The translations under genes were made by a program, and so were the position numbers. Shown here piece after piece: positions 9,871-20,032 of a stretch of 64,000 bases of DNA. Source of the stretch: Actinoplanes derwentensis. Lineage in GTDB: Bacteria; Actinomycetota; Actinomycetes; Mycobacteriales; Micromonosporaceae. How positions within the stretch are numbered: position 1 is the first letter of the stretch; each line of letters begins with the position of its first letter. The notes under the pieces are model-generated. The model was given only the letters and a program-made list of their open reading frames with translations, was not told the origin of the DNA and made no database searches. The stretch lies in contig NZ_LT629758.1 in NCBI RefSeq assembly GCF_900104725.1, forward strand, positions 6,875,001-6,939,000. The letters run 5' to 3'.

Positions 9871-10698
9871 TCAGCCCTCCTGCTGCTTTTCAGCCGCGGC
9901 CGGAGCAGCGGCGGTGTCATCTGCGGTCGCCGCGGCCTGAGCGGCCCGGCCGGCCTCGGTGCCGCCCGCAGTCGTGCCGGACGAACCGGAACGGCCACGA
10001 CGCGGACGCTCGGGGCGGTCGGCACGGTCCCGGCGCGGACGCGCGGGCGCCTCGGGGGCGACCTCGCGACCAGGGACAGCGTCGCCCTTGTAGATCCAGA
10101 CCTTCACGCCGATCCGGCCGAACGTGGTACGGGCCTCGAAGAAGCCGTACTCGATGTTCGCGCGGAGCGTGTGCAGCGGAACGCGACCCTCACGGTAGAA
10201 CTCCGTGCGGCTCATCTCCGCGCCGCCGAGGCGACCGGAGACCTGCACACGGATGCCCTTGCAGATCGGGTTCTTCATGGCCGACTGCATGGCCTTACGC
10301 ATCGCGCGGCGGAAGCTGACCCGGGAGGACAGCTGCTCGGCGACACCCTGGGCCACCAGCTGAGCATCCGACTCGGGGCTCTTGACCTCGAGGATGTTCA
10401 GCTGGACCTGCTTGCCGGTGAGCTTCTCGAGCTCGCCGCGGATCCGGTCGGCCTCCGCACCCTTACGGCCGATGACGATGCCCGGCCGGGCGGTGTGGAT
10501 GTCGACCCGAACCCGGTCGCGGGTCCGCTCGATGTCGACCTTGGAGATGCCGGCACGCTCGAGGCCCTTGGACATCATGCGGCGGATTTTGACATCCTCG
10601 CCGATGTAGTCCTTGTAGAGCTTGTCGGCGAACCAACGGCTCCGCCAGTCGGTGGAGATGCCGAGACGGAACCCGGTGGGGTGAACCTTCTGACCCAT
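9871..10698 (-). CDS. rpsC: 30S ribosomal protein S3
   Basis: S3 forms part of the mRNA entry channel. The 275-residue product has the start [20 protein letters not shown], the KH domain ([20 protein letters not shown]), and the C-terminal S3 domain with [19 protein letters not shown]. It is about 40 residues longer than the E. coli protein because of an Ala/Arg/Glu-rich tail. It shares one base with rplV. Confidence 0.97.
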   Translation of the reverse strand: MGQKVHPTGFRLGISTDWRSRWFADKLYKDYIGEDVKIRRMMSKGLERAGISKVDIERTRDRVRVDIHTARPGIVIGRKGAEADRIRGELEKLTGKQVQLNILEVKSPESDAQLVAQGVAEQLSSRVSFRRAMRKAMQSAMKNPICKGIRVQVSGRLGGAEMSRTEFYREGRVPLHTLRANIEYGFFEARTTFGRIGVKVWIYKGDAVPGREVAPEAPARPRRDRADRPERPRRGRSGSSGTTAGGTEAGRAAQAAATADDTAAAPAAAEKQQEG

Positions 10699-11141
10699 TA
10701 CTCGGCACCCTCCGTGCTCTGGGACTCGGCCTTCGGCGCGGCCGGCTTGGCCGCTGCCTTCTTCGCCGGGCGGACCGTCTGGACCGCCTCGACCGCGATA
10801 GTGATGTGGCTCGTGCGCTTGCGGATCCGGTACGCCCGGCCCTGCGCCCGCGGACGGAACCGCTTGAGCGTCGGACCCTCGTCGACGAACGCCTCACGAA
10901 TGAGGAGCGCGTCGGGGTCGAGCCGCTCGTTGTTCTCCGCGTTCGCAATAGCGCTGGCAAGCACCTTGTAGACCTGCTCGCTGGCTGCCTGCGGCGCGAA
11001 CTGCAGAACGACCAGCGCCTCCTTCGCGGGTAGACCACGAACGAGGTTGATCACCCGGCGCGCCTTGTTCGGCGAGATGCGCACGTGCCGCGCAACCGCC
11101 CGCGCGCCCGGAAGCACCGGAGCGTCGCCCTTAACTGGCAT
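10698..11141 (-). CDS. rplV: 50S ribosomal protein L22
   Basis: The 147-residue protein has the L22 core ([40 protein letters not shown]), whose loop lines the exit tunnel. A low-complexity Lys/Ala tail of about 30 residues ([17 protein letters not shown]) extends the C-terminus beyond the usual 110-115. Confidence 0.97.
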   Translation of the reverse strand: MPVKGDAPVLPGARAVARHVRISPNKARRVINLVRGLPAKEALVVLQFAPQAASEQVYKVLASAIANAENNERLDPDALLIREAFVDEGPTLKRFRPRAQGRAYRIRKRTSHITIAVEAVQTVRPAKKAAAKPAAPKAESQSTEGAE

Positions 11142-11178
11142 CGCTGTAGCTCCTAATTCCTCTGATCCGTGTATCTAC

Positions 11179-11460
11179 TTAGCGACGACGGCTCTTGCGG
11201 TCGTCCTTCTCGTGACCCTTGAACGTACGGGTCAGAGCGAACTCGCCGAGCTTGTGCCCGACCATCGCCTCACTGATGAACACCGGGACGTGCTTGCGCC
11301 CGTCGTGCACGGCGATCGTGTGCCCCAGCATGTCGGGGATGATGGTCGAACGCCGCGACCAGGTCTTGATGACGTTCTTCGAGTTCTTCTCGTTCTGGAC
11401 TTCCACCTTTTTGAGCAGGTGGTCGTCGATGAACGGGCCCTTCTTCAGGCTGCGAGGCAT
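11179..11460 (-). CDS. rpsS: 30S ribosomal protein S19
   Basis: The 93-residue S19 begins [20 protein letters not shown] and carries [20 protein letters not shown] and [17 protein letters not shown], covering the whole family signature. It lies 13 bp after rplB. Confidence 0.97.
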   Translation of the reverse strand: MPRSLKKGPFIDDHLLKKVEVQNEKNSKNVIKTWSRRSTIIPDMLGHTIAVHDGRKHVPVFISEAMVGHKLGEFALTRTFKGHEKDDRKSRRR

Positions 11461-11473
11461 CTTTTAACTCCCG

Positions 11474-12313
11474 TTACCCGCGCTTGCGGGTGGCGTAGCG
11501 GCGGCGAACAATCAGCTTGTCGCTCTCCTGGCCCTTGCGGCGGGTACGGCCCTCCGGCTTACCAGCCGGGTTGACCGGGTGACGACCACCTGAGGTCTTA
11601 CCCTCACCACCACCGTGCGGGTGGTCGACAGGGTTCATGGCCACACCGCGAACGGTCGGGCGCTTGCCCTTCCAGCGCATACGGCCGGCTTTACCCCAGT
11701 TGATGTTCGACTGCTCGGCGTTACCGACCTCGCCGACCGTCGCGCGGCAGCGGATGTCGACACGACGGATCTCACCGGAAGGCATACGCAGCGTGGCGTA
11801 GGCGCCTTCACGGCCGAGCAGCTGGATGCCAACACCGGCCGAGCGGCCCATCTTGGCTCCACCGCCGGGACGAAGCTCCACACCGTGGACCGTCGTACCG
11901 ACCGGGATGTTACGCAGGGGAAGGTTGTTCCCCGGCTTGATGTCGGAGCCCACGCCAGACTCGACGCGGTCGCCCTGCTTCAGGTCCTTCGGCGCGAGGA
12001 TGTAGCGCTTCTCACCGTCGGCGTAGTGCAGCAGAGCAATGCGGGAGGTGCGGTTGGGGTCGTACTCGATGTGAGCGACCTTGGCCGGCACGCCGTCCTT
12101 GTCGTTCCGCTTGAAGTCGATCAACCGGTACTGCCGCTTGTGGCCACCGCCCTGGTGCCGGGTGGTGATCCGGCCGTGGACGTTGCGGCCACCCTTCTTG
12201 GGCAGCGGGACCAGAAGAGACTTCTCCGGAGTCGACCGGGTGATCTCAGCGAAGTCGGCGACGCTCGAGCCGCGACGGCCCGGCGTGGTCGGCTTGTACT
12301 TACGGATTGCCAT
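11474..12313 (-). CDS. rplB: 50S ribosomal protein L2
   Basis: L2 supports subunit association and the peptidyl transferase centre. The 279-residue product begins [20 protein letters not shown] and has [20 protein letters not shown]. It ends with the diagnostic [20 protein letters not shown] block, which contains the conserved His at the active region. Confidence 0.98.
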   Translation of the reverse strand: MAIRKYKPTTPGRRGSSVADFAEITRSTPEKSLLVPLPKKGGRNVHGRITTRHQGGGHKRQYRLIDFKRNDKDGVPAKVAHIEYDPNRTSRIALLHYADGEKRYILAPKDLKQGDRVESGVGSDIKPGNNLPLRNIPVGTTVHGVELRPGGGAKMGRSAGVGIQLLGREGAYATLRMPSGEIRRVDIRCRATVGEVGNAEQSNINWGKAGRMRWKGKRPTVRGVAMNPVDHPHGGGEGKTSGGRHPVNPAGKPEGRTRRKGQESDKLIVRRRYATRKRG

Positions 12314-12327
12314 GATTCACAAACCCC

Positions 12328-12630
12328 TTAGCTGACCGGGCCGCCGAAGGCCTCGATACGGTCACCGTCAGCCAGCTTCACCATGGCGCGCTTGGTCGCC
12401 TTGCGCTGACCCCAACCGGTCTTGGTGCGCTTGCGCTTGCCCTCGCGGTTCGCCGTGTTAACGGTCAGCACGCGGACGTTGAAGATCTGCTGGATAGCGA
12501 TCTTGATCTGGGTCTTGTTCGCGTCCGGACGGACCTCGAACGTGTACCAGTTCTGGTCAAGAACGCTGTAGCTCTTCTCGGAGACCACCGGGGCGACGAT
12601 GATGTCGCGCGGGTCGGCGATCGTGCTCAC
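12328..12630 (-). CDS. rplW: 50S ribosomal protein L23
   Basis: The 100-residue L23 starts with [17 protein letters not shown] and has [20 protein letters not shown] followed by the basic [19 protein letters not shown] loop. It forms the docking site for trigger factor and SRP at the exit. It overlaps rplD by 4 bp. Confidence 0.96.
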   Translation of the reverse strand: MSTIADPRDIIVAPVVSEKSYSVLDQNWYTFEVRPDANKTQIKIAIQQIFNVRVLTVNTANREGKRKRTKTGWGQRKATKRAMVKLADGDRIEAFGGPVS

Positions 12631-13274
12631 TTGTCGCCCTCCTCGGACTTCTCGGTCCCGCCGAGGAACTCGTCGAGCGCGACCTTCGTGAAGACCACCT
12701 CGTCGGCGACCAGCACGTCATAGGTGTTGAGCTGGCCGGCCTCGATGAGGTGGACGGACGGCTCATTGCGCAGCGACACCCAGTTCAGTTCGTCCTGGCT
12801 GTCCAGAACGACCAGGACCTTGGTGGTCTGGGCGACCTTACGCAGGGTCGCGATCGCGGCCTTGGTCGACGGCTTCTCGCCGGTGACGAAGGACTCGACC
12901 ACGATCACGCGGCCATCACGGGCCCGGTCGGAGAGGGCGCCCCGCAGAGCGGCGACCTTCATCTTCTTGGGGGTCCGCTGGCTGTAGTCACGCGGCACGG
13001 GACCGTGCACGACGCCACCACCGGTGAACTGAGGCGCGCGGATCGAGCCCTGACGGGCGCGACCGGTGCCCTTCTGCTTGTACGGCTTCTTGCCGCCGCC
13101 GGCGACCTCGCCGCGCGTCTTGACCTTGTGCGTGCCCTGACGGGCCGCGGCCAGCTGCGCCACGACGACCTGGTGCATCAGCGGGATGTTCGCCTCGACG
13201 CCGAAGACCTTGGCGGGCAGGTCGACAGAGCCGGCCTTGGCGCCCTCAGCGTTGATCACGTCAACCGAGCTCAC
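12627..13274 (-). CDS. rplD: 50S ribosomal protein L4
   Basis: The 215-residue L4 has the internal loop segment [20 protein letters not shown] and [20 protein letters not shown], which extends into the exit tunnel, and a globular C-terminus. In E. coli L4 represses its own operon. No equivalent site can be assigned here. It overlaps rplC by 4 bp. Confidence 0.97.
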   Translation of the reverse strand: MSSVDVINAEGAKAGSVDLPAKVFGVEANIPLMHQVVVAQLAAARQGTHKVKTRGEVAGGGKKPYKQKGTGRARQGSIRAPQFTGGGVVHGPVPRDYSQRTPKKMKVAALRGALSDRARDGRVIVVESFVTGEKPSTKAAIATLRKVAQTTKVLVVLDSQDELNWVSLRNEPSVHLIEAGQLNTYDVLVADEVVFTKVALDEFLGGTEKSEEGDK

Positions 13275-13930
13275 TTGGCACCACCCTTCGCGGTCTTCTT
13301 CGACGCGGAACGGACCAGGATCAGCGCGCCCTTGGGACCGGGCACCGCGCCGCGGACCAGGATCAGGTTGCGCTCGATGTCAACGGCCTGGATGACCAGG
13401 TTCTGCACGGTGAAGCGCTTGCCACCCATGCGACCGGCCATCTTCATGCCCTTGAACACGCGACCGGGGGTCGCGCAAGCGCCGATCGAACCGGGCGAGC
13501 GGTGCTTGCGCTCGACACCGTGGCTCGCACGGAGACCGTGGAAGCCGTGCCGCTTCATGACGCCGGCGTAGCCCTTGCCCTTGGTCTTACCGGTCACGTC
13601 GATCGGCTGGCCGACCGCGAACGTGTCGACGGTGACTTCCTGGCCGAGCTCGTACTCGCTGGCGTCGGCGGTGCGCAGCTCCACGATGTGGCGGCGCGGC
13701 GAAACGCCGGCCTTGGCGAACTGGCCGCTTTCCGGCTTGTTCACCTTGCGCGGGTCGATGGCGCCGTAAGCCAGCTGGACAGCCGCGTAGCCGTCCTTCT
13801 CATCGGTGCGGACCTGGGTCACGACGCACGGGCCGGCCTGCACCACGGTTACCGGGACGACCTTGTTGTTGTCCCAGACCTGGGTCATGCCGAGCTTGGC
13901 GCCCAGGATCCCCTTCACTTGCCTGTCCAT
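13271..13930 (-). CDS. rplC: 50S ribosomal protein L3
   Basis: The 219-residue L3 begins with [20 protein letters not shown] and contains [20 protein letters not shown] and [19 protein letters not shown]. These are the extended loop and conserved core that reach toward the peptidyl transferase centre. It lies 10 bp after rpsJ. Confidence 0.97.
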   Translation of the reverse strand: MDRQVKGILGAKLGMTQVWDNNKVVPVTVVQAGPCVVTQVRTDEKDGYAAVQLAYGAIDPRKVNKPESGQFAKAGVSPRRHIVELRTADASEYELGQEVTVDTFAVGQPIDVTGKTKGKGYAGVMKRHGFHGLRASHGVERKHRSPGSIGACATPGRVFKGMKMAGRMGGKRFTVQNLVIQAVDIERNLILVRGAVPGPKGALILVRSASKKTAKGGAK

Positions 13931-13940
13931 TGTCCGGTCC

Positions 13941-14249
13941 CTACAGCTTGATCTCGATGTCGACGCCAGCCGGCAGGTCGAGGCGCATAAGCGAGTCGAC
14001 CGTCTTCGGAGTCGGGTCGATGATGTCGATCAGACGCTTGTGCGTGCGCATCTCGAAGTGCTCGCGCGAGTCCTTGTACTTGTGCGGCGAACGGATCACG
14101 CAGAAACGGTTGATCTCCGTGGGCAGCGGCACCGGGCCTGCGACCTGTGCCCCGGTACGCGTGACTGTCTCGACGATCTTCCGTGCCGAGGAGTCGACGA
14201 CCTCGTGGTCATAGGCCTTGAGCCGGATGCGGATCTTCTGTCCCGCCAT
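13941..14249 (-). CDS. rpsJ: 30S ribosomal protein S10
   Basis: The 102-residue S10 ([20 protein letters not shown], then [20 protein letters not shown], then [16 protein letters not shown]) is also the NusE partner in antitermination. It is the first gene of the S10 operon and follows a structured leader of about 280 nt. The GAAGGAAACAG sequence upstream gives a good ribosome-binding site. Confidence 0.97.
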
Positions 14250-14527
14250 GGTGGCTTCTGTTTCCTTCTCTCGATGCCGCTACGTGCGGAAGCGGTGCCC
14301 CCGCATGCCCGCAGGACCATTGATCCTGCGTTGTCCGACCCCCGCGGTCGGGCGTGTCGCGCCCCTTCACAGAATGCTGGGCATTCTGCTTCAGCCCCTA
14401 TCCCCTAACTGCTGGGACAGACGCCGATCGCGGGAATCTAGGGGCCGGGCGGCAAACAAAACACACCCGGACACCCGGCGAGGGTGGGTAGCTATACGAG
14501 ACAGCCACCCACCCCGCGCGGACGCAA
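14250..14527 (-). promoter_or_regulatory. Structured 5' leader of the S10 operon
   Basis: This roughly 280-nt non-coding stretch holds several inverted repeats on the minus strand: GGTGGGTAGC / GCCACCCACC (14483-14513, one mismatch), an 8-bp stem at 14370-14388 (CAGAATGC / GCATTCTG, 3-nt loop), and CCGACC / GGTCGG at 14335-14351. The last overlaps a 19-nt sequence shared with the rpsL leader. A U-rich run (TTTTGTTT on the minus strand) lies about 20 nt after the first stem. It is probably a regulatory leader, but its mechanism cannot be read from sequence alone. Confidence 0.6.
14341..14359 (-). repeat. 19-nt leader motif, copy in S10 leader
   Basis: The sequence CCCGCGGTCGGGCGTGTCG (plus strand) is identical to 19082-19100 in the rpsL leader. 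Read on the transcribed strand it is CGACACGCCCGACCGCGGG. Here its neighbours extend it into a 6-bp stem. It lies 92 nt upstream of the rpsJ start. Confidence 0.7.
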
Positions 14528-14534
14528 CCTGACT

Positions 14535-14564
14535 AGTATGCAGGATTCAATCCCGCATTGCTAA
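14535..14564 (-). promoter_or_regulatory. Probable rpsJ (S10 operon) promoter
   Basis: On the minus strand TTAGCA (14559-14564), an 18-bp spacer and CATACT (14535-14540) fit a housekeeping promoter. It lies between the tuf terminator and the S10 leader, and would start transcription near 14527. Four of six -35 bases match. Confidence 0.45.
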
Positions 14565-14576
14565 TCGGGGTCACCT

Positions 14577-14640
14577 CTGAGAGTTGTTCACGACACTCCG
14601 TGAGCCGAAGCTCACGGAGAGCGTCGCCAACAGTTCTCAG
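14577..14640 (-). terminator. Terminator of tuf
   Basis: A perfect 10-bp stem with a CGAA tetraloop (CTCCGTGAGC / GCTCACGGAG, 14596-14619) is nested in a longer imperfect inverted repeat, CTGAGAGTTGTT (14577-14588) with AACAGTTCTCAG (14629-14640). It begins directly beyond the tuf stop codon. CGAA tetraloop stems with long helices are common for actinobacterial terminators lacking a U-tract. Confidence 0.8.
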
Positions 14641-14641
14641 A

Positions 14642-15835
14642 TCAGACGTTGATCTTCGTGACCGTTCCGGCGCCGACGGTGCGGCCACCCTCACGGATCG
14701 CGAACTTCAGGCCCTGCTCCATGGCGATCGGCTGGATCAGCTTCACGGACATGGAGGTGGAGTCGCCGGGCATGACCATCTCGGTGCCCTCGGGCAGCGT
14801 GACGACGCCGGTGACGTCCGTGGTGCGGAAGTAGAACTGCGGGCGGTAGTTCTGGAAGAACGGGGTGTGCCGGCCGCCCTCTTCCTTCGAGAGGATGTAG
14901 ACCTGACCCTCGAACTCCGTGTGCGGGGTGCTGCTGCCGGGCTTGACGACAACCATGCCGCGCTCGACGTCTTCGCGCTTGATGCCACGAAGCAGCAGAC
15001 CCACGTTCTCACCCGCGCGCGCCTCGTCGAGGAGCTTGCGGAACATCTCGATGCCGGTGCAAACGGTCTTGGTCGACTTCTCGCGGATGCCCACGATCTC
15101 GACCTCCTCGTTCGGCTTGAGGATGCCACGCTCGGCGCGACCGGTCACCACGGTGCCACGGCCGGTGATCGTGAAGACGTCCTCGATCGGCATGAGGAAC
15201 GGCTTCTCGATGTCACGCTCGGGCTGCGGGATCGCGGTGTCGACCGCGGCCATCAGCTCGAGGAGCTTGGCGGTCCACTCCGGGTCGCCCTCGAGCGCCT
15301 TGAGCGCCGACACGCGAACGACCGGCAGGTCGTCGCCCGGGAACTCGTAGGTGCTGAGCAGCTCGCGGACCTCGAGCTCGACGAGCTCCAGGAGCTCCTC
15401 GTCCTCGACCATGTCGCTCTTGTTCAGGGCGACGACGATGTAAGGAACGCCGACCTGGCGGGCCAGGAGGACGTGCTCCTTGGTCTGCGGCATCGGGCCG
15501 TCAGTGGCGGCCACGACCAGGATCGCACCGTCCATCTGGGCGGCACCGGTGATCATGTTCTTGATGTAGTCAGCGTGGCCGGGGCAGTCCACGTGCGCGT
15601 AGTGACGCGACGCGGTCTGGTACTCGACGTGCGCGATCGAGATCGTGATGCCACGGGCCTTCTCTTCAGGCGCCTTGTCGATCTCGTCGAACGGGGTGTA
15701 CGGGTTCAGGTCGGGGAACTCGTCGTGCAGGACCTTCGTGATGGCCGCAGTCAGCGTCGTCTTACCGTGGTCGATGTGACCAATGGTGCCGATGTTGACG
15801 TGCGGCTTAGTCCGCTCGAACTTCGCCTTCGCCAC
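14642..15835 (-). CDS. tuf: Elongation factor Tu
   Basis: Delivers aminoacyl-tRNA to the ribosome. The 397-residue product has the G1 motif GHIDHGKT at residues 19-26, the DCPGH switch II and the NKSD nucleotide specificity motif, followed by two beta-barrel domains ([38 protein letters not shown]). The start is GTG preceded by AGGAGG. It is the last gene of rpsL-rpsG-fusA-tuf. At the position equivalent to a known kirromycin-resistance site (FAIREGG) the residue is the normal Ala. Confidence 0.98.
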   Translation of the reverse strand: MAKAKFERTKPHVNIGTIGHIDHGKTTLTAAITKVLHDEFPDLNPYTPFDEIDKAPEEKARGITISIAHVEYQTASRHYAHVDCPGHADYIKNMITGAAQMDGAILVVAATDGPMPQTKEHVLLARQVGVPYIVVALNKSDMVEDEELLELVELEVRELLSTYEFPGDDLPVVRVSALKALEGDPEWTAKLLELMAAVDTAIPQPERDIEKPFLMPIEDVFTITGRGTVVTGRAERGILKPNEEVEIVGIREKSTKTVCTGIEMFRKLLDEARAGENVGLLLRGIKREDVERGMVVVKPGSSTPHTEFEGQVYILSKEEGGRHTPFFQNYRPQFYFRTTDVTGVVTLPEGTEMVMPGDSTSMSVKLIQPIAMEQGLKFAIREGGRTVGAGTVTKINV

Positions 15836-15914
15836 TGGTGTCCTCCTGTGGACTGAATCAATTCTTTTCGCCCGGCACGCCAGTAAGGCGCTCAGGACTC
15901 TGTCGACTGCTAGT

Positions 15915-15945
15915 GCACGTGCGGCCCTCGACGGGCCGCACGTGC
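15915..15945 (-). other. 13-bp hairpin between fusA and tuf
   Basis: GCACGTGCGGCCC and GGGCCGCACGTGC form a perfect 13-bp stem with a 5-nt loop in the 119-bp fusA-tuf spacer. No U-tract follows on the minus strand. A partial terminator or processing site that sets the tuf/fusA ratio is plausible. I saw no clear tuf promoter behind it. Confidence 0.7.
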
Positions 15946-15954
15946 CTCAACGCG

Positions 15955-18051
15955 TCAGGCGCCGGTGGCCTTAGCGATGATCTCCTTCGCGACGCTCGCG
16001 GGAACCTCGGCGTAGGAGTCGAACAGCATGCTGTAGCTGGCCCGGCCCGCAGTCTTCGACCGCAGGTCGCCGACGTAGCCGAACATCTCCGAGAGCGGCA
16101 CCAGAGCCTTGATGACACGAGCGCCGTGACGCTCCTCCATCGACTGGATCATGCCACGGCGGGAGTTGAGGTCGCCGATGACGTCACCCATGTTGTCCTC
16201 AGGGGTGGTGACTTCAACGGCCATCATCGGCTCCAGCAGCGCGGGGTCGGCCTTGCGGGCCGCTTCCTTCATCGCGATGGAGCCGGCGATCTTGAACGCC
16301 ATCTCGGACGAGTCGACCTCGTGGTACTGACCGTCGACCAGCGTGAACTTGACGCCGACCAGCGGGTAACCAGCGAGGACGCCGTACTGCAGGGAGTCCT
16401 GCGCGCCCGCGTCCACCGAAGGAATGAACTCCTTGGGGATACGGCCACCGGACACTGCGTTGACGAACTCGTACGTGGGACCGTCCGCGGTCATCTCCAG
16501 CGGGCCGACCGTGACGACGACCTTCGCGTACTGGCCGGAACCACCGGTCTGCTTCTTGTGAACGTACGTGAGCTTCTCCACGGTGCCGCGGATCGTCTCG
16601 CGGTACGCCACCTGCGGCTTACCGATGTTCGCCTCGACGCCGAACTCGCGGCGCATGCGGTCCACCAGAATGTCCAGGTGGAGCTCGCCCATGCCGGCGA
16701 TGATCGTCTGACCGGTCTCCTCGTCGTTGAAGACGCGGAAGGTCGGGTCCTCCTCGGCCAGACGCTGGATCGCGGTGCCCAGCTTCTCCTGGTCCGACTT
16801 GGTCTTCGGCTCGATGGCGACCTGGATGACCGGCTCCGGGAACGACATCGATTCCAGGATTACCGGCTTGGCCGGGTCGGCAAGCGTGTCGCCCGTGGTG
16901 GTCTGCTTGAGACCCTGGACGGCGATGATGTCGCCGGCCTGCGCGGACGAACGCTCTTCACGCTTGTTCGCGTGCATCTGGTAGATCTTGCCGATGCGCT
17001 CTTTGCGGTCCTTGGTGGAGTTGGTCACCTGAGTACCGGTTTCGAGCGTCCCGGAGTAGACCCGGACGTACGTCAGCTTGCCGAGGTGCTTGTCGGTCTG
17101 GATCTTGAAGGCCAGGGCCGAGAAGGGCTCGTCGTTCGACGGCTTGCGCAGCACGACGGTCTCGCCGTCGGTCGCGGTGCCCTCGATGGCCGGAACGTCC
17201 AGCGGCGACGGCAGGAACTCGACAACGGCGTCCAGCATCGGCTGCACACCCTTGTTCTTGAACGCCGAGCCGCAGAGCACCGGGTTGGCCTTGCTGGCGA
17301 TCGTGGAACGCCGGATGGCGGCCCGGATCTCCGGAATCGAGACCTCTTCGCCGTCGAGGTACTTGACCATCACTTCGTCGTCGACGTCAGCGAGAGTCTC
17401 GATCAGCTTCTCGCGCCACTCGTTCGCGGAGTCGACCAGGTCGGCCGGGATCTCCTCGACCGCGTAGTCGTCACCCTTCTGGGTCTCCCCACGCCAGGTG
17501 AGCGCGCGCATCTCGATCAGGTCGACGACACCGATGTGGTCACCCTCGAGCCCGATCGGGATCTGGAGCACCAGCGGCGTCGCGTTGAGCCGGTCGATCA
17601 TCATCTGCACGCAGCGGAAGAAGTCGGCACCGGTCCGGTCGAGCTTGTTGACGAAGCACATCCGGGGAACGTTGTACTTGTCCGCCTGGCGCCAGACGTT
17701 CTCGGTCTGCGGCTCCACGCCGGCCACACCGTCGTACACCGCGACCGCACCATCGAGCACACGCAGCGACCGCTCGACCTCGACCGTGAAGTCGACGTGG
17801 CCGGGCGTGTCGATGATCTGGATCGTGTGACCCTTCCACTCGCACTTGGTGGCGGCGGAAGTGATGGTGATACCGCGCTCCTGCTCCTGTTCCATCCAGT
17901 CCATGACGGCAGCGCCCTCGTGGACCTCACCGATCTTGTACGTGATGCCGGTGTAGAACAGGATTCGCTCGGTCGTCGTGGTCTTACCAGCATCGATGTG
18001 CGCCATGATGCCGATGTTGCGAACCTTGGCGAGCGCGTCTGCGGCGGCCAC
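15955..18051 (-). CDS. fusA: Elongation factor G
   Basis: Translocase GTPase. The product is about 698 residues, with [12 protein letters not shown] (G1), DTPGHVDFT (switch II), [10 protein letters not shown] (G4), then domains II-V including [15 protein letters not shown]. The frame is open to 18213 but similarity starts just before KVRNIG. I prefer the GTG at 18051 ([12 protein letters not shown]). GGG six bases upstream can serve as a ribosome-binding site. The ATG at 18057 is the alternative and would add two residues. Confidence 0.96.
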   Translation of the reverse strand: MAAADALAKVRNIGIMAHIDAGKTTTTERILFYTGITYKIGEVHEGAAVMDWMEQEQERGITITSAATKCEWKGHTIQIIDTPGHVDFTVEVERSLRVLDGAVAVYDGVAGVEPQTENVWRQADKYNVPRMCFVNKLDRTGADFFRCVQMMIDRLNATPLVLQIPIGLEGDHIGVVDLIEMRALTWRGETQKGDDYAVEEIPADLVDSANEWREKLIETLADVDDEVMVKYLDGEEVSIPEIRAAIRRSTIASKANPVLCGSAFKNKGVQPMLDAVVEFLPSPLDVPAIEGTATDGETVVLRKPSNDEPFSALAFKIQTDKHLGKLTYVRVYSGTLETGTQVTNSTKDRKERIGKIYQMHANKREERSSAQAGDIIAVQGLKQTTTGDTLADPAKPVILESMSFPEPVIQVAIEPKTKSDQEKLGTAIQRLAEEDPTFRVFNDEETGQTIIAGMGELHLDILVDRMRREFGVEANIGKPQVAYRETIRGTVEKLTYVHKKQTGGSGQYAKVVVTVGPLEMTADGPTYEFVNAVSGGRIPKEFIPSVDAGAQDSLQYGVLAGYPLVGVKFTLVDGQYHEVDSSEMAFKIAGSIAMKEAARKADPALLEPMMAVEVTTPEDNMGDVIGDLNSRRGMIQSMEERHGARVIKALVPLSEMFGYVGDLRSKTAGRASYSMLFDSYAEVPASVAKEIIAKATGA

Positions 18052-18136
18052 TTCCATCCCTACTTTTCTTCGTCGTCGTCTCGTGGACCGGTACGACTGC
18101 CATGGCCCGGCGGTGTGCCGGGCCTCAGCAGGTGTC

Positions 18137-18607
18137 TTACCAGCGGTAGTGCGCGAAGGCCTTGTTGGACTCCGCCATCTTGTGAGTGTCCTCGCGACGC
18201 TTGACAGCGGCACCCAGGCCGTTGCTGGCGTCGAGCAGCTCGTTCTGGAGACGCTCGATCATGGTCTTCTCGCGGCGGGCCTTGGAGTACTGGACCAACC
18301 AGCGCAGACCCAGGGTGGTCTGGCGCGGGGTGCGCACCTCGACCGGGACCTGGTAGGTCGCGCCACCGACGCGGCGGCTGCGGACCTCGAGGGTCGGCTT
18401 GACGTTGTCCATGGCGCGCTTGAGGATGACCACCGGGTCGGTGCCGCTCTTCTCGCGGGCACCTTCCAGGGCTCCGTACACGATCCGCTCGGCGAGCTGA
18501 CGCTTGCCGGCGACCAGGATCTTGTTGACCAGCTGAGTTACCAGCGGGGAGTTGTACACCGGGTCAGCGACCACCGGGTGGCGCGGAGCGGGTCCCTTAC
18601 GCGGCAT
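18137..18607 (-). CDS. rpsG: 30S ribosomal protein S7
   Basis: The 156-residue S7 begins [20 protein letters not shown] and contains [38 protein letters not shown] and the C-terminal [13 protein letters not shown]. The frame extends upstream without similarity, so the ATG at 18605-18607 is used, one base from the rpsL stop. Confidence 0.97.
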   Translation of the reverse strand: MPRKGPAPRHPVVADPVYNSPLVTQLVNKILVAGKRQLAERIVYGALEGAREKSGTDPVVILKRAMDNVKPTLEVRSRRVGGATYQVPVEVRTPRQTTLGLRWLVQYSKARREKTMIERLQNELLDASNGLGAAVKRREDTHKMAESNKAFAHYRW

Positions 18608-18608
18608 A

Positions 18609-18983
18609 TCAGCTCTTCTCCTTCTTCGCGCCGTAACGGCTGCGGGCCTGCTTGCGGTTGCGGACGCCCTGCGTGTCCAGCGAACCACGAACGATCTTGT
18701 AGCGAACGCCCGGAAGGTCCTTAACACGACCGCCACGCACGAGCACGATCGAGTGCTCCTGCAGGTTGTGGCCGACGCCCGGGATGTACGCCGTCACCTC
18801 GATCTGGCTGCTGAGCTTCACACGAGCGACCTTGCGCAGCGCGGAGTTCGGCTTCTTGGGAGTAGTGGTGTACACGCGCGTGCACACGCCGCGCCGCTGA
18901 GGACTCCCCTTCAGCGCCGGCGTCTTGGTCTTGCTCGTCTTCGCCTGGCGGCCCTTTCGGACCAGCTGCTGGATCGTGGGCAC
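18609..18983 (-). CDS. rpsL: 30S ribosomal protein S12
   Basis: Decoding-site protein, 124 residues from a GTG start ([13 protein letters not shown]). Lys43 (in [11 protein letters not shown]) and Lys88 (in [10 protein letters not shown]) are present, so the usual high-level streptomycin resistance substitutions are absent. The open frame upstream to 19082 has no S12 similarity. It is the first gene of the str operon. Confidence 0.97.
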   Translation of the reverse strand: MPTIQQLVRKGRQAKTSKTKTPALKGSPQRRGVCTRVYTTTPKKPNSALRKVARVKLSSQIEVTAYIPGVGHNLQEHSIVLVRGGRVKDLPGVRYKIVRGSLDTQGVRNRKQARSRYGAKKEKS

Positions 18984-19280
18984 CGGGTTTCTCCGCTCCC
19001 TTCGGCCGCTCCTGTTTGGCGGCCGCACCGTGTATGTCTGCATCTGTGTGCGGGCTGCTCCCCGAGGGGGGGCCTCCCACACCCGCGGTCGGGCGTGTCG
19101 TCCGGCTCACGGTCCCATCACACGCGAAGGTTCGCGCGCTCCGGCTTTGTCTTTGTCAGGGACTCGATTCCAGGCCTGTTCTCACCGGTCTGGGACCTAG
19201 CACCCGTCGTGGTGCTTGATACCCGTCGCACATTCCGATTCGGGCGCACGCACGAGTTGCCCGGGCGAGCCCGGGCACGA
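18984..19280 (-). promoter_or_regulatory. Long 5' leader of the str (rpsL) operon
   Basis: About 300 nt lie between the predicted transcription start and rpsL and contain no gene I can support. They hold the palindromic stem GCCCGGGC / GCCCGGGC near 19258-19276. They also hold the 19-nt motif shared with the S10 leader, which here forms ACACGCCCG with CGGGTGT. A C-rich run near 19065-19075 follows. The length and conserved motif suggest post-transcriptional control. Confidence 0.55.
19082..19100 (-). repeat. 19-nt leader motif, copy in S12 leader
   Basis: CCCGCGGTCGGGCGTGTCG (plus strand), identical to 14341-14359 in the S10 leader. It lies 99 nt upstream of the rpsL GTG, close to the 92-nt distance seen for rpsJ. 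Flanking bases differ between the copies, so the match is confined to the motif. Confidence 0.7.
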
Positions 19281-19286
19281 GGGGAA

Positions 19287-19315
19287 AGACTACCCACCCT
19301 GCGCAGCCAGGTCAA
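19287..19315 (-). promoter_or_regulatory. Promoter of the str operon
   Basis: On the minus strand TTGACC (19310-19315), a 17-bp spacer and TAGTCT (19287-19292) give a near-consensus sigma-70 type promoter upstream of rpsL. Transcription would begin near 19280. Confidence 0.7.
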
Positions 19316-19433
19316 AATGAACCCAGAATCGCACGATGGACATCTCCGTATACCAGTGTACCGGGTGCTCTGGCGAGCCATCGTGGCGGTGCCGGATCCC
19401 GGCTGTGAACGGCCCCCTCAGTCGCCCCTGACC

Positions 19434-19970
19434 TCAGGACAACTGCACCACCAGGCCCAGTGACAGCCCCACCAAGGACAGTGCCGCACCGGCGATTCCG
19501 CACACCATCCCACCGATCGTGAGACCCCGCCCGGTGAACCGTACTCTCCCGGGCTGAGCTGAGCGCGTGATCTGCCGCCGGGCGATCAGGGCTGCTGTCA
19601 CCGCTCCCGCGCACGCGAGCACGCTGAGCAGGGTGAAAGCCCCGGCAACCCAGCCGCCCCAGCCCTCCTGAGCGCCGGCCAGCCCGAAGCAGAAGACCGC
19701 TAAGGCGACGAGGATCGCGGCGATGCCGGCGACCAGCGAACCGATGGCCGGTCCCGACGTGATCGGCGCCACCTGGAAGTGGACGAGACCGAACCCGGTC
19801 CCGGTCACCTGATCCACCCGCTCCGGTTGCCAGCCGGCGACCACCGGAGGCGGAGGCGGGGCGGGGGCGAACGGCGGGGGTGCCCCGTACGGAGGCGGCT
19901 GGCCGTACGGCGAGTAGTACGGCGGGCCCGGCTGCGGCGGTGGATAGGCGGCGCCCGGGGGTTGCGTCAT
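19434..19970 (-). CDS. Proline-rich N-terminus, multi-span membrane protein
   Basis: The 178-residue product has a 45-residue Pro/Tyr/Gly-rich N-terminal tail (PPPQPGPPYYSPYGQPPPYG) followed by about four hydrophobic segments, separated by a polar RRQITRSAQPGRVRFTGRG loop. This is the layout of the DUF4190-like actinobacterial membrane proteins, but I cannot assign a function. It lies between rpoC and rpsL with a similar small membrane gene next to it. Confidence 0.7.
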   Translation of the reverse strand: MTQPPGAAYPPPQPGPPYYSPYGQPPPYGAPPPFAPAPPPPPVVAGWQPERVDQVTGTGFGLVHFQVAPITSGPAIGSLVAGIAAILVALAVFCFGLAGAQEGWGGWVAGAFTLLSVLACAGAVTAALIARRQITRSAQPGRVRFTGRGLTIGGMVCGIAGAALSLVGLSLGLVVQLS

Positions 19971-20032
19971 ATCCGAAGCATGTCACTCGTACGAGCTGGG
20001 GCGCAGCCCACCCGGTGCGGGTGGCCGCGCAC

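Noticed and set aside
15838..18204. A 788-codon open frame on the plus strand over fusA
   Set aside because: It is the antisense reading of fusA in high-GC DNA. The composition (Arg, Asp, Leu, Val, His) is typical of a shadow frame and there is no family similarity. The same applies to the long antisense frames over rpoC and rpoB (21609-24464, 24856-27120), the GGDEF-EAL gene (35082-37484) and IS1182 (46858-48648).
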